In this document: positions 1-8,582 of the stretch, in pieces
Layout of the letters: every line of letters begins with the position of its first letter
How positions within the stretch are numbered: position 1 is the stretch's first letter
Source: Bacteroidetes bacterium UBA1947
GTDB lineage: Bacteria; Bacteroidota; Bacteroidia; Chitinophagales; Chitinophagaceae
DNA: 64,000 bases
Direction: 5' to 3'
NCBI GenBank assembly: GCA_002336915.1
Contig: DDET01000026.1
Location: 102,925-166,924, forward strand
The notes under the pieces: model-generated
What the model was told of the DNA's origin: nothing
The model's input: only the letters and a program-made list of their open reading frames with translations
Databases searched by the model: none
Made by a program: the position numbers and the translations under genes

Positions 1-243
1 CCATTTAAGAAACAATATCACGTCGATGAGCCCCTTATGCTTTTTGTATTCAGCAAGCATCTTTTTCCATTCAGGCCGTTCAAACGATTTCGCTGAAAAA
101 TCTTCATAAATAACTTTACGTATCGTTACTCCATTCATTTCGCAATATCTCCGCAATACTTCTTCTTGGTTCCTCTGCGAATATCCCATGTTGGCTTGCT
201 CGTCCGTACTAACTCGTACATATAAATCTGCAACTTTTTTCAT
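1..243 (-). CDS. Serine recombinase (resolvase/invertase family), N-terminal part, cut by the window edge
   Basis: The minus strand from 243 reads a protein starting MKKVADLYVRVSTDEQ. YVRVST is the catalytic-serine motif of the resolvase domain of large serine recombinases, followed by a GYS..NQEE segment and an ERPEWKKML segment typical of the same domain. About 81 residues are visible and the gene runs off the left edge. Such enzymes excise and integrate Bacteroidota mobile elements by a 2-bp-staggered cut with a phosphoserine link. Its ATG overlaps the stop of the upstream small ORF as ATGA, so the two are probably translationally coupled. The family call rests on motif recognition; the C-terminal domain cannot be seen. 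Confidence 0.85.
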   Translation of the reverse strand, partial: MKKVADLYVRVSTDEQANMGYSQRNQEEVLRRYCEMNGVTIRKVIYEDFSAKSFERPEWKKMLAEYKKHKGLIDVILFLKW

Positions 244-401
244 TTTTCCCTATTAAAATCCTTTACTTGTAAGATAGCCATTTTATACATGAAATCCAAT
301 ACCACAGCGGCTTTTGAGGTGGAAATATTTATCCCCATTTCACTTAACATTTGCTGCGCTTTTTCGGGTGTGATACTCCGTGTTTTGTCGTTTGGTTTCA
401 T
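240..401 (-). CDS. Small conserved-looking ORF upstream of the serine recombinase (53 aa)
   Basis: A 53-residue reading frame starts at 401 with MKPNDKTRSITPEKAQ and ends in a TGA that shares bases with the recombinase ATG. It is hydrophilic with a short C-terminal amphipathic stretch and no recognised domain. The four-base stop/start overlap argues that it is a real gene coupled to the recombinase. It could be a small accessory DNA-binding or regulatory protein of the element; no function can be assigned. Confidence 0.6.
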   Translation of the reverse strand: MKPNDKTRSITPEKAQQMLSEMGINISTSKAAVVLDFMYKMAILQVKDFNREK

Positions 402-411
402 ACAATTTCAT

Positions 412-1224
412 TTATGCGAAGGTTAGTGGTTCGTTATTAATGTTCTTCCATGCGTTGCCGCAATCATTCATTATGTCGGATAAAGTGCCAAAGAAAAACA
501 AGTGCGCAAAAGGTTGAAAGCCATCATGAGACTTTAGCTTTTCTATGACTTTATTTTTGACATTGTCATTTGTAAATGCCGATAGCACAAACGGATTTGC
601 GGGGATGCCAAACTTTTTTGCAGGTGAACCCTCGGCTATGCAAAGGGTATGCTTGTTGCGAAGTTGTTCTACAGGACGGCTTGACGCATTGTCAGAGTAG
701 TGTTCTATAAGGTATATGGTTTTCTGCGCTCCGTTTTCTGTCAGCATTATACCATCAGGGATAAAGAAGCCGTTGCCAAGAGGTATTTTGGTTTTAGCTT
801 CCAGTGTTCCCGACTTGCGATTTTCTCCTTGTGTGTCGAAGTAACTTATAAAATCTACGATGGCTATATCAAGTTTTGAAAGGTGGTTATGTATAGACAC
901 GGTAAGCGAAATCATGTCACGTCTGTGTGTGAAATCGGAAACGAAAAGAGGTTGGCCTATTGCTAATTTTATGTCGCTGTCAAAGAGTTTAGAGTGCTGC
1001 ATGATTATCTCTTTGCCGCTTTCGGTCAGATAGTACATTGCCTCTGTCTTGTAGGTCTTGCTTAGCTTATGAGACTTGATATAGCCCCTTGCCGATAGAC
1101 TCGATAACTGCTGCCTCACATAGCCCGTGCTTTTCCGTAACAATGGAGTGATTTGACTGATAACGAGAAATTTATATTTTGCTAAGAGAGAAAGGATATT
1201 TTCCTGTGTTTCCGATATTATCAT
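412..1224 (-). CDS. Replication-relaxation-like winged-helix protein
   Basis: This 270-residue protein begins with a winged-helix DNA-binding region (about residues 1-75: ENILSLLAKYKFLVISQI, a YVRQQLSSLSARGYIK recognition-helix segment, then a YYLTESGKEII wing). The layout resembles the replication-relaxation family found on Gram-positive and Bacteroidota mobile elements. The remaining 190 residues are predicted mixed alpha/beta with a FIPDGIM segment reminiscent of a nuclease-like core. It lies 18 bases downstream of the coupling-protein gene in the same operon, fitting a role in conjugative DNA processing or element replication. The family assignment is by pattern only. Confidence 0.6.
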   Translation of the reverse strand: MIISETQENILSLLAKYKFLVISQITPLLRKSTGYVRQQLSSLSARGYIKSHKLSKTYKTEAMYYLTESGKEIIMQHSKLFDSDIKLAIGQPLFVSDFTHRRDMISLTVSIHNHLSKLDIAIVDFISYFDTQGENRKSGTLEAKTKIPLGNGFFIPDGIMLTENGAQKTIYLIEHYSDNASSRPVEQLRNKHTLCIAEGSPAKKFGIPANPFVLSAFTNDNVKNKVIEKLKSHDGFQPFAHLFFFGTLSDIMNDCGNAWKNINNEPLTFA

Positions 1225-1242
1225 AGCTGTCTGTTTTAGTGG

Positions 1243-2568
1243 TTAAAAGGCAGGTTTAAGTCCGCCTGTTGGTGGTGGTTTCTTTTTGAACTTGTTTGTA
1301 GATTTTGTAGATTCAGAAGGGGATGCAAGGGGGGGCGGTGGCGGCACAGGGATATACTGCCCACTTTCATATACAAGCCAATCAAGTAACTTTTTCTTCT
1401 CTTTCTTTGACAGAAAGTAATTACTTGAAAGTGGTTTAGCTTTAAATTTCAGCGGAGTATATCTACCCTCACTACGTTTAAGATAAAATTCTAAGGCACT
1501 TAGTTTTTCCAAATCGGATGATTGTAAGCCCATTTCTTTGCTAAAAATTTGACGGTCAATATGATCCGTCATGCCAACGATCTTCAGTCCGGTATTGACT
1601 GAAAGAACTCTCTTAATTACTGCATCCGATATTTGCCCATAGGTCTGAAAGGCCAGGATGCAGGATAAACCCCATTTTCTTGATTCGGCTAATGATGTTG
1701 ACAGCGACTGGGTGACTATATTCGCGCACTCGTCAATTATCAAAAACAGGGGTTTACGTTGTTTTATATCTTCAATCGCATCTCTACGCGTTAGTAATGC
1801 ATTGAGATATGCTAACATCAGTTTACCCATAACCTTGCTTGCGAAAACTCCGCTTCCTTTGGGTAGATTCAGGATAATTACATCCCCATCGTTTAATGCT
1901 TTTTCTATGTCAACGGTAGTAGTGCCATTTAACATGCTGGCTAATCTTTGATCCGACAAGAAGAAGGACAACTTAACCCTAAGGCTGTTCTTAGAAATGC
2001 GAAGATGTTCCGAGCCCCACTCATAAGTAAAAAATGTGCGGTGCTGTTCCACTTCGCTTGTTTTGCCTAACTCAACTAAATCAGAATTTTGCTCTTCAAG
2101 AAAGAAACGGCTTAGAGTAGCGAGTGAGGGGTTAGGGCTTCTCAACACAGTTGCTATGCATGGCCTAATTACGCTTATCATTTGGGTTGTCAGCGTGGCC
2201 TCAGTCAGCAACTCACACAGCGCATCCGTAAGGGTCTCAGTCAGGAGATAACGAAGCTCAGGAGAGTTTTCACATATGAAGGGATTAAAGATGCATGTGT
2301 AGTCTGTAGTGGTATGAGCCTCACGATTTATAGATGAAGAAAGGTATTTGAGGCGGTTTCTGTCCTGTATGGCAAAAGACATACATGCGCGTCCAAGGTC
2401 GCCGTGTGGGTCTATAATCATTACAGCATGTTTCCTATTGCCGTTACTTTGATATATCAGACGATGCGCAAGTCCGTTAAGAACGACCGATTTACCACTA
2501 CCAGACCTACCAACCACCGAAGTATGAAGCAACAGGTCTTCAGTTGATATTCTGACATTAACTCTCAT
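1243..2568 (-). CDS. VirD4/TraD-like conjugative coupling ATPase
   Basis: A hexameric DNA-pumping ATPase of the VirD4/TraG/HerA superfamily. Walker A GRSGSGKS lies near residue 20, a VMIIDPHGDLG strand follows, and Walker B is LFLIIDECANI. The C-terminus is proline-rich (PVPPPPPLASP) and basic, as in several coupling proteins. It would dock the relaxase-DNA complex on the type IV secretion channel at the inner membrane. An ATG at 2637 is in frame, but the ATG at 2568 gives an 11-base overlap with the upstream gene instead of 80 bases and fits the domain start, so I prefer it (441 residues). No N-terminal membrane anchor is obvious from this start. Confidence 0.8.
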   Translation of the reverse strand: MRVNVRISTEDLLLHTSVVGRSGSGKSVVLNGLAHRLIYQSNGNRKHAVMIIDPHGDLGRACMSFAIQDRNRLKYLSSSINREAHTTTDYTCIFNPFICENSPELRYLLTETLTDALCELLTEATLTTQMISVIRPCIATVLRSPNPSLATLSRFFLEEQNSDLVELGKTSEVEQHRTFFTYEWGSEHLRISKNSLRVKLSFFLSDQRLASMLNGTTTVDIEKALNDGDVIILNLPKGSGVFASKVMGKLMLAYLNALLTRRDAIEDIKQRKPLFLIIDECANIVTQSLSTSLAESRKWGLSCILAFQTYGQISDAVIKRVLSVNTGLKIVGMTDHIDRQIFSKEMGLQSSDLEKLSALEFYLKRSEGRYTPLKFKAKPLSSNYFLSKKEKKKLLDWLVYESGQYIPVPPPPPLASPSESTKSTNKFKKKPPPTGGLKPAF

Positions 2569-2998
2569 CGCCAAAAAGTATTGAATGAAGTGACGAATGA
2601 AACCGCAGAATTTGAGCCAGCAACTTCTCATACCCATCTCTGTCTCGCGTTAGGTTGTAAATAACCTTTTCTCGCCTTTCTTTATTAGAGGAAAGGAATA
2701 AACAGCGTAAAGCAGGGTATTTACCAAAATCGGCTTCTTTAATAGTGAGGTCAAAGAGGATATTATAGTATTCATGGTAGGTCATTCCACGCATTGCCAA
2801 AAGCTGGACTGTAGCCAAAGAAGTAGGAGAAATTTCAATTAGCAAATCAATTATGCGACAATGGTATTGCATAACTTTATCTACCCCTGACGGGGAATAA
2901 ATTGGGAGCATTGTACCAATACAGATGGTGTCATCTGTGTCGGTAGCTGTCAAACCAGCGCCTTTATAGAAAATATGTAAGTATGTTTCGGTATTCAT
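2558..2998 (-). CDS. Conserved-looking mobile-element protein of unknown function (146 aa)
   Basis: A 146-residue soluble protein immediately upstream of and overlapping the coupling ATPase by 11 bases. It has no signal peptide, membrane segment or recognised motif. The C-terminal half is rich in arginine and glutamate (a NKERREKVIYNLTRDRDG segment) and probably helical. Tight coupling to the VirD4-like gene suggests a job in conjugative transfer, for instance as a helper of the ATPase, but this is inference from position only. Confidence 0.6.
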   Translation of the reverse strand: MNTETYLHIFYKGAGLTATDTDDTICIGTMLPIYSPSGVDKVMQYHCRIIDLLIEISPTSLATVQLLAMRGMTYHEYYNILFDLTIKEADFGKYPALRCLFLSSNKERREKVIYNLTRDRDGYEKLLAQILRFHSSLHSILFGDES

Positions 2999-3174
2999 AA
3001 ATTATAAATATTATACATGAAATAAGACCTATTGCAAGAGATATTACAAGCCATTCGGGCGTTTTCCTGCAAAACCGCTACTAGCAGCGGCTTTGCTTGG
3101 GAAATCGCGATAGAACTACTCTGGTATTTCTCTTCTTGTTTCATTCATTCACTATTGGCCGTTCATTCATTCAA

Positions 3175-3516
3175 CTACGAAGAAGAAATACCAGATTTTA
3201 TTGTTTTAATAATAGTTTCTATGTTTTCTCTTTCTCCCGTGTTTAGGTTTTCTTTTTCTTCTTTTTGTAGTACATAGAGAATATTATTTAGTGTTTCTTT
3301 TAAATTGGTATTATGGTTTTTTATTGTTGTGTTTTCTACTTCTTTGTTATAAGCAGATTGGTCTTTCCAATAATCCAATGTCGTTTTTAGGTCGGTTATA
3401 TAGTTTCGATAAAAGTTGTTTTGATCTATTATAACTTTATATCCCCAGCGTTTGCACGCCTGCCAGCCGGCGGCCGCGCCTAAGAGGAGTAGTATAAGAA
3501 TGCAAATGACTACCAT
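3175..3516 (-). CDS. Single-pass membrane protein with coiled-coil tail (113 aa)
   Basis: Residues 1-20 (MVVICILILLLLGAAAGW) form one hydrophobic segment, followed by a short basic patch and a long polar, helical, Asn/Glu/Lys-rich tail likely to form a coiled coil. This is the shape of small phage or conjugation accessory proteins. It sits between the methyltransferase-like gene and the 146-residue gene on the same strand, so it is probably part of the same element transcript. No family recognised. Confidence 0.5.
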   Translation of the reverse strand: MVVICILILLLLGAAAGWQACKRWGYKVIIDQNNFYRNYITDLKTTLDYWKDQSAYNKEVENTTIKNHNTNLKETLNNILYVLQKEEKENLNTGERENIETIIKTIKSGISSS

Positions 3517-3528
3517 GATTCTTTAGTT

Positions 3529-4101
3529 TTAGATAACAATGAGTTTGCTGTGTGTACGGTTGAACCCTTTTTGCCAAACCAAATGGGCGTATTCTGTTGA
3601 ATCACTTCTGTTGCCATTGAATTTGGGTCGCGCTGAATGCACAAAGCACCACTTGGGCATGCATTGTTGGAAAAACAATTTCCTCTTGATGCTTCCTAAA
3701 AAATTCAGCCGCACCAGTACTCCAACATAACCGCCCCTTCTGACATCGGTTAGAGCCTTCTCAATGAACTGCAGGCAATGCACATACGGTGGATTAATGA
3801 ATATCCCATCGTACTTTATTGCTATCCGGGCCTGCAAATAGTCCGCGATTATATCGGCTCTACTATCAGGTCTGATATCCATCGTATCAATATGCTTTGC
3901 ACCCATTTCACGAAGGACTAAAGGGTAAGGCATATCATGTAGTTTATTCCCTCCCGCACAAGCGTCAAAGAGCCTGCTATTCCTTATCTTAAAGTCGGGT
4001 TCATAAGTTATAAATGTTTGAAGGAACGTGCGAATAGTGGCAGGTGACGTCATATAGAAATCGTAGTCTGAGCGTATGGCACCTCTATTAGTTGAACTCA
4101 T
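3529..4101 (-). CDS. DNA N6-adenine methyltransferase-like protein
   Basis: The NPPY motif (GIFINPPYVHCLQFIEKAL) about two-thirds along is the catalytic motif of amino-DNA methyltransferases. It follows a DACAGGNKLHDMPYPLVLR segment in the position of the SAM-binding motif I and an acidic MDIRPD strand end. The protein is short (190 residues from the ATG at 4101; 4119 is an alternative with a 14-base overlap). It has no target-recognition domain, as expected for orphan mobile-element methylases. It could protect element DNA from host restriction. The FxGxG of classical motif I is degenerate, so activity is not certain. Confidence 0.65.
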   Translation of the reverse strand: MSSTNRGAIRSDYDFYMTSPATIRTFLQTFITYEPDFKIRNSRLFDACAGGNKLHDMPYPLVLREMGAKHIDTMDIRPDSRADIIADYLQARIAIKYDGIFINPPYVHCLQFIEKALTDVRRGGYVGVLVRLNFLGSIKRKLFFQQCMPKWCFVHSARPKFNGNRSDSTEYAHLVWQKGFNRTHSKLIVI

Positions 4102-4105
4102 TGTG

Positions 4106-4900
4106 TTAGTTTTTGTCATTTGAAAAATCAAAACCACCATTATTATAAAAGTGTCTGGCCGCTTTTATGGTTTCCGTTTCAGCTTCGATACTTATAGGAT
4201 GTTCATGTGATTTGTTGTGCGTATCTATTTCGAAGACGTAGCGTTGCCATGCTTCTTCGGTGGACCTGCTATGGAATTTCATAGCCTTTAGCACGGTTTT
4301 GATGCGGATATTGGCGATAAAAAGGCTGAACACTTTGATCGCAGTTGCGAGGAACGCAATTCCAAAAAGCACCTCCGAAATGGCAATACCCAGGATAAAC
4401 CATTTCATGGTGGTTACTGTTTCCTGCATGTCTTCCCCGGTGTTTACTCCGGCACGACTCGCGAGATAGTATTGCCCTATGAGGTACACAAGTGTAAATG
4501 CCAGTCCTATATAAAATAGAGGAGTGGGCTTACTCTTGCCTGAAAAATTGTCTTTTTTCCAAGCAGCACTTAAAAAGTGTCCTGCTACAAGTCCGGCTGC
4601 TGCAAAAGCAATTCCGACCATTACTGCTGCGGTGTCGCCCATGCCGGTCGCTCCTACGATGGTAGTCTTGACATTGAGAGATTCTATAAAAGCGAAAACA
4701 AGCGCAATCCCAATACAGATAAAAGATAGGATCACCTTAAAAGGTTTTGGGCGTTCCCCTAAATCCTCAATAATTTCGTCTTTGCGGTTGCACTTTTCTT
4801 CATGGCGCTCGCGGGCTGATTTGAAATCAAAGCCGTGTTTTTTGGCTAACAGAAAATACCTGTTACCTGTATGTTGTTGGTTGAAATCTTGTGTGTTCAT
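4106..4900 (-). CDS. Multi-pass membrane protein of the conjugative element
   Basis: Taking the ATG at 4900, eight bases after the stop of the upstream gene, gives 264 residues (MNTQDFNQQHTG...). Four to five hydrophobic segments are visible: LSFICIGIALVFAFIE, AAVMVGIAFAAAGLVAGHFL, LFYIGLAFTLVYLIGQYY, FILGIAISEVLFGIAFLA and an FSLFIANI stretch. Soluble charged termini flank them. No enzymatic motif is seen. Position between the lipoprotein and the methylase suggests a membrane component linked to transfer. Longer upstream starts are unlikely because they would overlap the previous gene by more than 130 bases. Confidence 0.65.
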   Translation of the reverse strand: MNTQDFNQQHTGNRYFLLAKKHGFDFKSARERHEEKCNRKDEIIEDLGERPKPFKVILSFICIGIALVFAFIESLNVKTTIVGATGMGDTAAVMVGIAFAAAGLVAGHFLSAAWKKDNFSGKSKPTPLFYIGLAFTLVYLIGQYYLASRAGVNTGEDMQETVTTMKWFILGIAISEVLFGIAFLATAIKVFSLFIANIRIKTVLKAMKFHSRSTEEAWQRYVFEIDTHNKSHEHPISIEAETETIKAARHFYNNGGFDFSNDKN

Positions 4901-4907
4901 ATGTTTA

Positions 4908-5624
4908 TTATTTTTTGTATTCGTTAATAAAGGTGAGTGCATCGCTAACTGTTGTAAACGTGTGGAGATCAGCATTAATAAAGATTGACCGTAGGCTATC
5001 AGTGGAAAGGACTGGGGAAGGACGAACCAATAAAATTGTTGCATCGCAGAAATCTAAAGGGCGCAATGGAACTTCCCGCTTACTACCAGGCGGCCAGTTT
5101 CGCATGTCGGACATAACCAGCACAAAGCGGCGTTTGCCTTGGTAAATGGTTTCGCAAGCGGTAGCTTGTGCTAACTGCAGGCTGTGTTGTAGGTCGCTAT
5201 AAGGCGCTGTAGCGAACTTGCTTGTTTCTTGTAAATATTCTCCAATCTGTTGTCGCAGTTTGCTGATGTGGGAGGCAATAACATTTTTGTTGTGTTCTTT
5301 TATACGCGCAGCCAGGTAGACGTTTTTTACTGTACTCGTTTGCGTATCAATCTTATCAATATGGGCAAGAAAGACTGCCTCGTTGCTACTGTTTGCTTGT
5401 ATTCCTATGTGTACTATGGTGCCTCCAGATTTTGCAGTAATTAAATACAAGGAGGCTACTATTTCGCTATCAAGTGTTACAAGGTTCCTGTAGCTACCCG
5501 AGTAGTCGACTACTGTCTCAATTAGACTTTTATTATCGTTGACATCTATTTTGAGAGGAGTTGGTTGGCTTGTACAGCCAGCAGTTACACCTAACAACAA
5601 GAATAGAATAAAAGCTCTTCTCAT
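4908..5624 (-). CDS. Lipoprotein with von Willebrand factor A-like fold
   Basis: Starting at the ATG at 5624, the first 17 residues form a lipoprotein signal ending in the lipobox GVTAGC. A DYSGS sequence at residue 40 matches the DxSxS metal-binding (MIDAS) motif of vWA domains, and a later RRFVLVMSDMRNW strand carries the SD pair expected of the second MIDAS loop. Length (238 aa) fits a single vWA domain. It would sit on the periplasmic face of a membrane. vWA proteins are common in conjugative element operons, where they may act in surface contact or secretion. Call from motifs only. Confidence 0.6.
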   Translation of the reverse strand: MRRAFILFLLLGVTAGCTSQPTPLKIDVNDNKSLIETVVDYSGSYRNLVTLDSEIVASLYLITAKSGGTIVHIGIQANSSNEAVFLAHIDKIDTQTSTVKNVYLAARIKEHNKNVIASHISKLRQQIGEYLQETSKFATAPYSDLQHSLQLAQATACETIYQGKRRFVLVMSDMRNWPPGSKREVPLRPLDFCDATILLVRPSPVLSTDSLRSIFINADLHTFTTVSDALTFINEYKK

Positions 5625-5801
5625 GGTGGTGAGCAATATTTTCGATTTGCATGATGGTGTTTGAGATATTTTTCTGTTTTTCATTATTGTAGTGTTTAGG
5701 CTCTATACCCAGTCCGCCACACTAGCAATGGCGGCCCAGATACAGAAAAGTGAATAAATAAATGAGAAAAGTTTGCGTATGTATTTTCACGCTGTTCCTT
5801 T

Positions 5802-6017
5802 TTAGATTATGCCGACCCCTCTGATTGATCCGCAGCCACTTGTTATACTGTAGACGTATACACGGAGGTCATTCTCATCATGCCAGAATGCATGTATGGT
5901 AGCTTGCGGATCATTGACGAGTTTGCCTTTACATGACCACCCAAACGGGGTCAGATAGATGTGTTCTGTGAAGCCTTGTCGTTGTAGGTCATGGATGACC
6001 AGTAGTAAACATTGCAT
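5802..6017 (-). CDS. Hypothetical small protein (71 aa)
   Basis: A 71-residue frame on the same strand as the element genes. It starts MQCLLLVIHDLQRQGF and has aromatic and Gly/Ser-rich segments, without a signal peptide or recognised motif. It would be the first gene of the minus-strand element operon, about 180 bases upstream of the lipoprotein gene. It may be a real small gene or a chance frame; nothing in the sequence decides. Confidence 0.35.
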   Translation of the reverse strand: MQCLLLVIHDLQRQGFTEHIYLTPFGWSCKGKLVNDPQATIHAFWHDENDLRVYVYSITSGCGSIRGVGII

Positions 6018-6362
6018 TTGTAAGCATTTAATAGTTAAGAAATGCCCTCATGCAAACTGCCTTGACTTTTGGCGCCTAAAAGTTATAATAACACTACGTC
6101 AATGTAAGAGTTCGAGTCTTATGTTGAACATTTGTGTCGGACAATGTTGCATTTGGTTGTTCGATTCAGAGACGCAGGATGTTTATTGTCCTGTGTTTTT
6201 TTTGTTAAACGTCGTCCTGAATTGAATGCAAGGTAAATCGCATTATAATATTAATTAATCCATTAGTCGTCCTATCAGTGGCACGATTATCTATTCAAAA
6301 TGGCTGTCTTTCACGCATTCTATTAAACATGTAGCACCAGTTTTCACTCATTGTACACGGTC
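6018..6362. other. Intergenic stretch between divergent units, no gene seen
   Basis: About 350 AT-rich bases separate the leftward element operon from the rightward gene at 6430. I find no convincing reading frame, tRNA or terminator here. It must hold the promoters of both units and ends at the direct repeats described in the next entry. Confidence 0.5.
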
Positions 6363-6411
6363 GGATGCACGGTCAGAAAAACAGCCAGCACTATTGGATG
6401 CACGGTCAGAA
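6363..6411. repeat. Two 16-bp direct repeats spaced 33 bp
   Basis: GGATGCACGGTCAGAA occurs exactly at 6363-6378 and again at 6396-6411, a spacing of 33 bp (about three helical turns). A partial ACGGTC copy precedes the first. They lie just before the ATG at 6430, so they could be an operator that binds a protein on one DNA face, or replication iterons. The period is measured; the function is inferred. Confidence 0.7.
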
Positions 6412-6429
6412 CATTTTACTTTTAGATGT

Positions 6430-7407
6430 ATGTCTGAAAGACCGCGCGACAGTTATAGCATTGATTTTATAGACACATTACGTGAGGATGTGCGGATTGC
6501 TTATAACCATTTAGAAAAAAAATACCCGTTAAAACCCAATAAAACCCGCACTTCTGCCGGTTATGAAGCACTTCGACAACTATTATTAAACAAAGCTGGC
6601 AAGAAAATTGAGCTCAGTACTCTCGTTGATTTTTTTACAAAAAGTTCGGTATATGACCCTCATGCAAAAGAGGAAGTGTACACTTTCGAACGATACACAA
6701 TTCAAGCATTTGAAGAACTTATTAAGATAGCTAAAAGTGAAAATCATTATGGGTATGCTAAGAATTCATTTACTGCAATCAATCTCGACGTTCAGCAAGG
6801 AATAAGGAATTTATTAGAAAAGCTTAATGATAGAAATGAGGCTATTTATACTGTAGAGAAAGTATATGTAATCGATGAAAAAGGTGCTTGCATAATTACG
6901 TCGACAGTCTTTTTAAAAGCGATGTCCGATATTGCGAATGTTCGCATTCAATGTTGGAATGATCGTCCGTTAAAGTTGAAAGCTATAGAGGCGCATGAGG
7001 CGACAATTGGACAAAGAAAATTGCCGATTTACCCTTTTGAAGTCAAGGAAAGTTCTTTTGTGGGCTTTATAATCTTTCCTAACATTCTAAAAGAGAATGA
7101 TACCTATAGCTATACTTATTCATTTTCGTTAGATGATTACGTAACTGAACTATTGGAAAGCAAGGAAATGAGGTATGAGCGGGTAATCACTCCTCACACA
7201 TACCAAAACAACTCTGATGAATTTTGGTTTAAGGACTGTAAGGAATATAAGGTACTGAAGTTTTTTGTAAAAAAACATCCTTCTGCTAACTTAAATAATA
7301 TTGAGATAAAGCCAATAAAGAAAAACGGTTATTTGATATTCCGCATAGATCATGGGCAATTAAAAGACTTAAATACCCGGATACAATATGAAATGAGATT
7401 AGTCTAG
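6430..7407 (+). CDS. Unrecognised two-domain protein (325 aa)
   Basis: I do not recognise this family. Residues about 1-130 are helical and charged (DFIDTLREDVRIAYNHLEK, then YEALRQLLLNKAGKKIELS). Residues about 150-325 are rich in alternating hydrophobic strands and end in short beta-hairpins, suggesting a beta-sandwich or sensor-like domain. There is no signal peptide or membrane segment. The ATG at 6394 lies inside the second direct repeat, so the in-frame ATG at 6430 (MSERPRDSYS) is preferred. Codon use is AT-rich like the neighbouring accessory genes. A stand-alone gene at the edge of a mobile element with repeats at its start could encode a defence or element-control factor, but this is speculation. 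Confidence 0.55.
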   Translation: MSERPRDSYSIDFIDTLREDVRIAYNHLEKKYPLKPNKTRTSAGYEALRQLLLNKAGKKIELSTLVDFFTKSSVYDPHAKEEVYTFERYTIQAFEELIKIAKSENHYGYAKNSFTAINLDVQQGIRNLLEKLNDRNEAIYTVEKVYVIDEKGACIITSTVFLKAMSDIANVRIQCWNDRPLKLKAIEAHEATIGQRKLPIYPFEVKESSFVGFIIFPNILKENDTYSYTYSFSLDDYVTELLESKEMRYERVITPHTYQNNSDEFWFKDCKEYKVLKFFVKKHPSANLNNIEIKPIKKNGYLIFRIDHGQLKDLNTRIQYEMRLV

Positions 7408-7426
7408 GGATTCACTTAACTAGATA

Positions 7427-7690
7427 CTAGTCTTCCGCCCAATCATCCTCCTGGATAAACGTATCAGGGATAAAATCTTTAGGTGAGCAGTCAAACTCCT
7501 TAGCTAGCCTATTAAGTTGGCTTAGGCTATATTTTGTTTCACTGTTCGTACTCTCAACCTGCCCAATAAAACCTGCAGAGACACCCAAAGCGCTCGCGAT
7601 ATAGCGCTGGGTAAACCCTTTAGCGATCCGTAGTTCACGTACTTTATCGGCTACTGCAATATCAAATCTGGTCTTTTTGGGATTATCCAT
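7427..7690 (-). CDS. XRE-family transcriptional regulator
   Basis: An 87-residue single-domain repressor with a clear Cro/C1 helix-turn-helix: KVRELRIAKGFTQRYIASAL, GVSAGFIGQVES, then SLSQLNRLAKEFDCSPKDFI, the standard five-helix layout. It is divergently arranged with the secreted protein gene at 7784. A perfect inverted repeat (7726-7746) lies in the shared upstream region and is the likely operator. It probably represses itself and perhaps the divergent gene. The acidic tail is short. Solid family call; target is inference. Confidence 0.85.
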   Translation of the reverse strand: MDNPKKTRFDIAVADKVRELRIAKGFTQRYIASALGVSAGFIGQVESTNSETKYSLSQLNRLAKEFDCSPKDFIPDTFIQEDDWAED

Positions 7691-7725
7691 AGAAGACCAC
7701 GAAAAAGAATAAAAAATTCTTTTGC

Positions 7726-7746
7726 TTGCTTAGTATAACTAAGCAA
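7726..7746. promoter_or_regulatory. Palindromic operator between XRE regulator and FGE-like gene
   Basis: TTGCTTAG-TATAA-CTAAGCAA is a perfect 8-bp inverted repeat with a 5-base centre. It lies 36 bases before the XRE start and 38 bases before the divergent start. This is the size and position expected for binding of an XRE dimer. Confidence 0.65.
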
Positions 7747-7783
7747 ATTGATTATCTTGTGCTATATATCAAAAAAGTAGCCT

Positions 7784-8542
7784 ATGAAAAAGCTCCTCCT
7801 TTTTTCTCTAGCGATATCGTATTTAAGTATTAGTCAGGCCCAAACGAGCACTGCGACTCCGCCTAACCAACCTCCTGTAGAAATGGTGCAAGTCCCAGGC
7901 GGGACCTTCATTATGGGTTGTATTAATGAGCCTTGCGCGGGCAATGCAAAGCCTGCACATAAAGTAAGGATAAGCAATTTCTCAATTGGTAAATATGAGG
8001 TAACACAAGCAGAATGGAAGACGATCATGGGAAGTAACCCTTCGTCGATAAAGGGGAATAATTTTCCGGTAGATAATATAGGTTGGCAAGAAACACAAGA
8101 ATTCATCCAAAAATTGAACGCGATAACTGGGAAAAATTATCGGTTGCCCACAGAAGCAGAGTGGGAGTATGCAGCTCGCGGTGGCAATAAAAGCAAAGGC
8201 TACCAATATAGCGGCAGTGAAACTGCAAGTGATGTTGCTTGGTATTATGATAATTCCAGCAAATCGCCACATCCCGTAGGCACAAAACGTCCAAATGAGC
8301 TAGGTGTGTATGATATGAGCGGCAATGTATTCGAATGGTGCAGCGATTGGTATAGTGACAACTACGACGGCAGTGAACAAAAGAATCCCACTGGAGATGC
8401 TAACGGCACGATGCATATTATCCGCGGGGGTGCCTGGGCGCATTATAAGGGTTTCTGCACCGTTTATGATAGATATTTTGGAACGCCTGATAAAACAGAC
8501 GGTTACAAATACATGGGATTGCGATTAGCAATGTCTAAATAA
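7784..8542 (+). CDS. Secreted formylglycine-generating-enzyme (FGE/SUMF1)-like protein
   Basis: A signal peptide (MKKLLLFSLAISYLSISQAQ) is followed by a complete FGE-sulfatase domain. Segments are MVQVPGGTFIMG, IGKYEVTQAEWKTIMG, YRLPTEAEWEYAARGG, GVYDMSGNVFEWCSDWY, IIRGGAW and MGLRLAM. Family members range from true formylglycine-generating enzymes to gliding-motility or lectin-like proteins. The RGGAW..YKGFCTVYDR region carries only one Cys where copper-dependent FGEs have a pair, so enzymatic FGE activity is doubtful. At 252 aa it is a single domain. It is probably exported to the periplasm or surface and co-transcribed with the next small secreted protein. Confidence 0.8.
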   Translation: MKKLLLFSLAISYLSISQAQTSTATPPNQPPVEMVQVPGGTFIMGCINEPCAGNAKPAHKVRISNFSIGKYEVTQAEWKTIMGSNPSSIKGNNFPVDNIGWQETQEFIQKLNAITGKNYRLPTEAEWEYAARGGNKSKGYQYSGSETASDVAWYYDNSSKSPHPVGTKRPNELGVYDMSGNVFEWCSDWYSDNYDGSEQKNPTGDANGTMHIIRGGAWAHYKGFCTVYDRYFGTPDKTDGYKYMGLRLAMSK

Positions 8543-8582
8543 TCACAAGTATATATTGTTGAACAACTTTAATAAAGAAACT

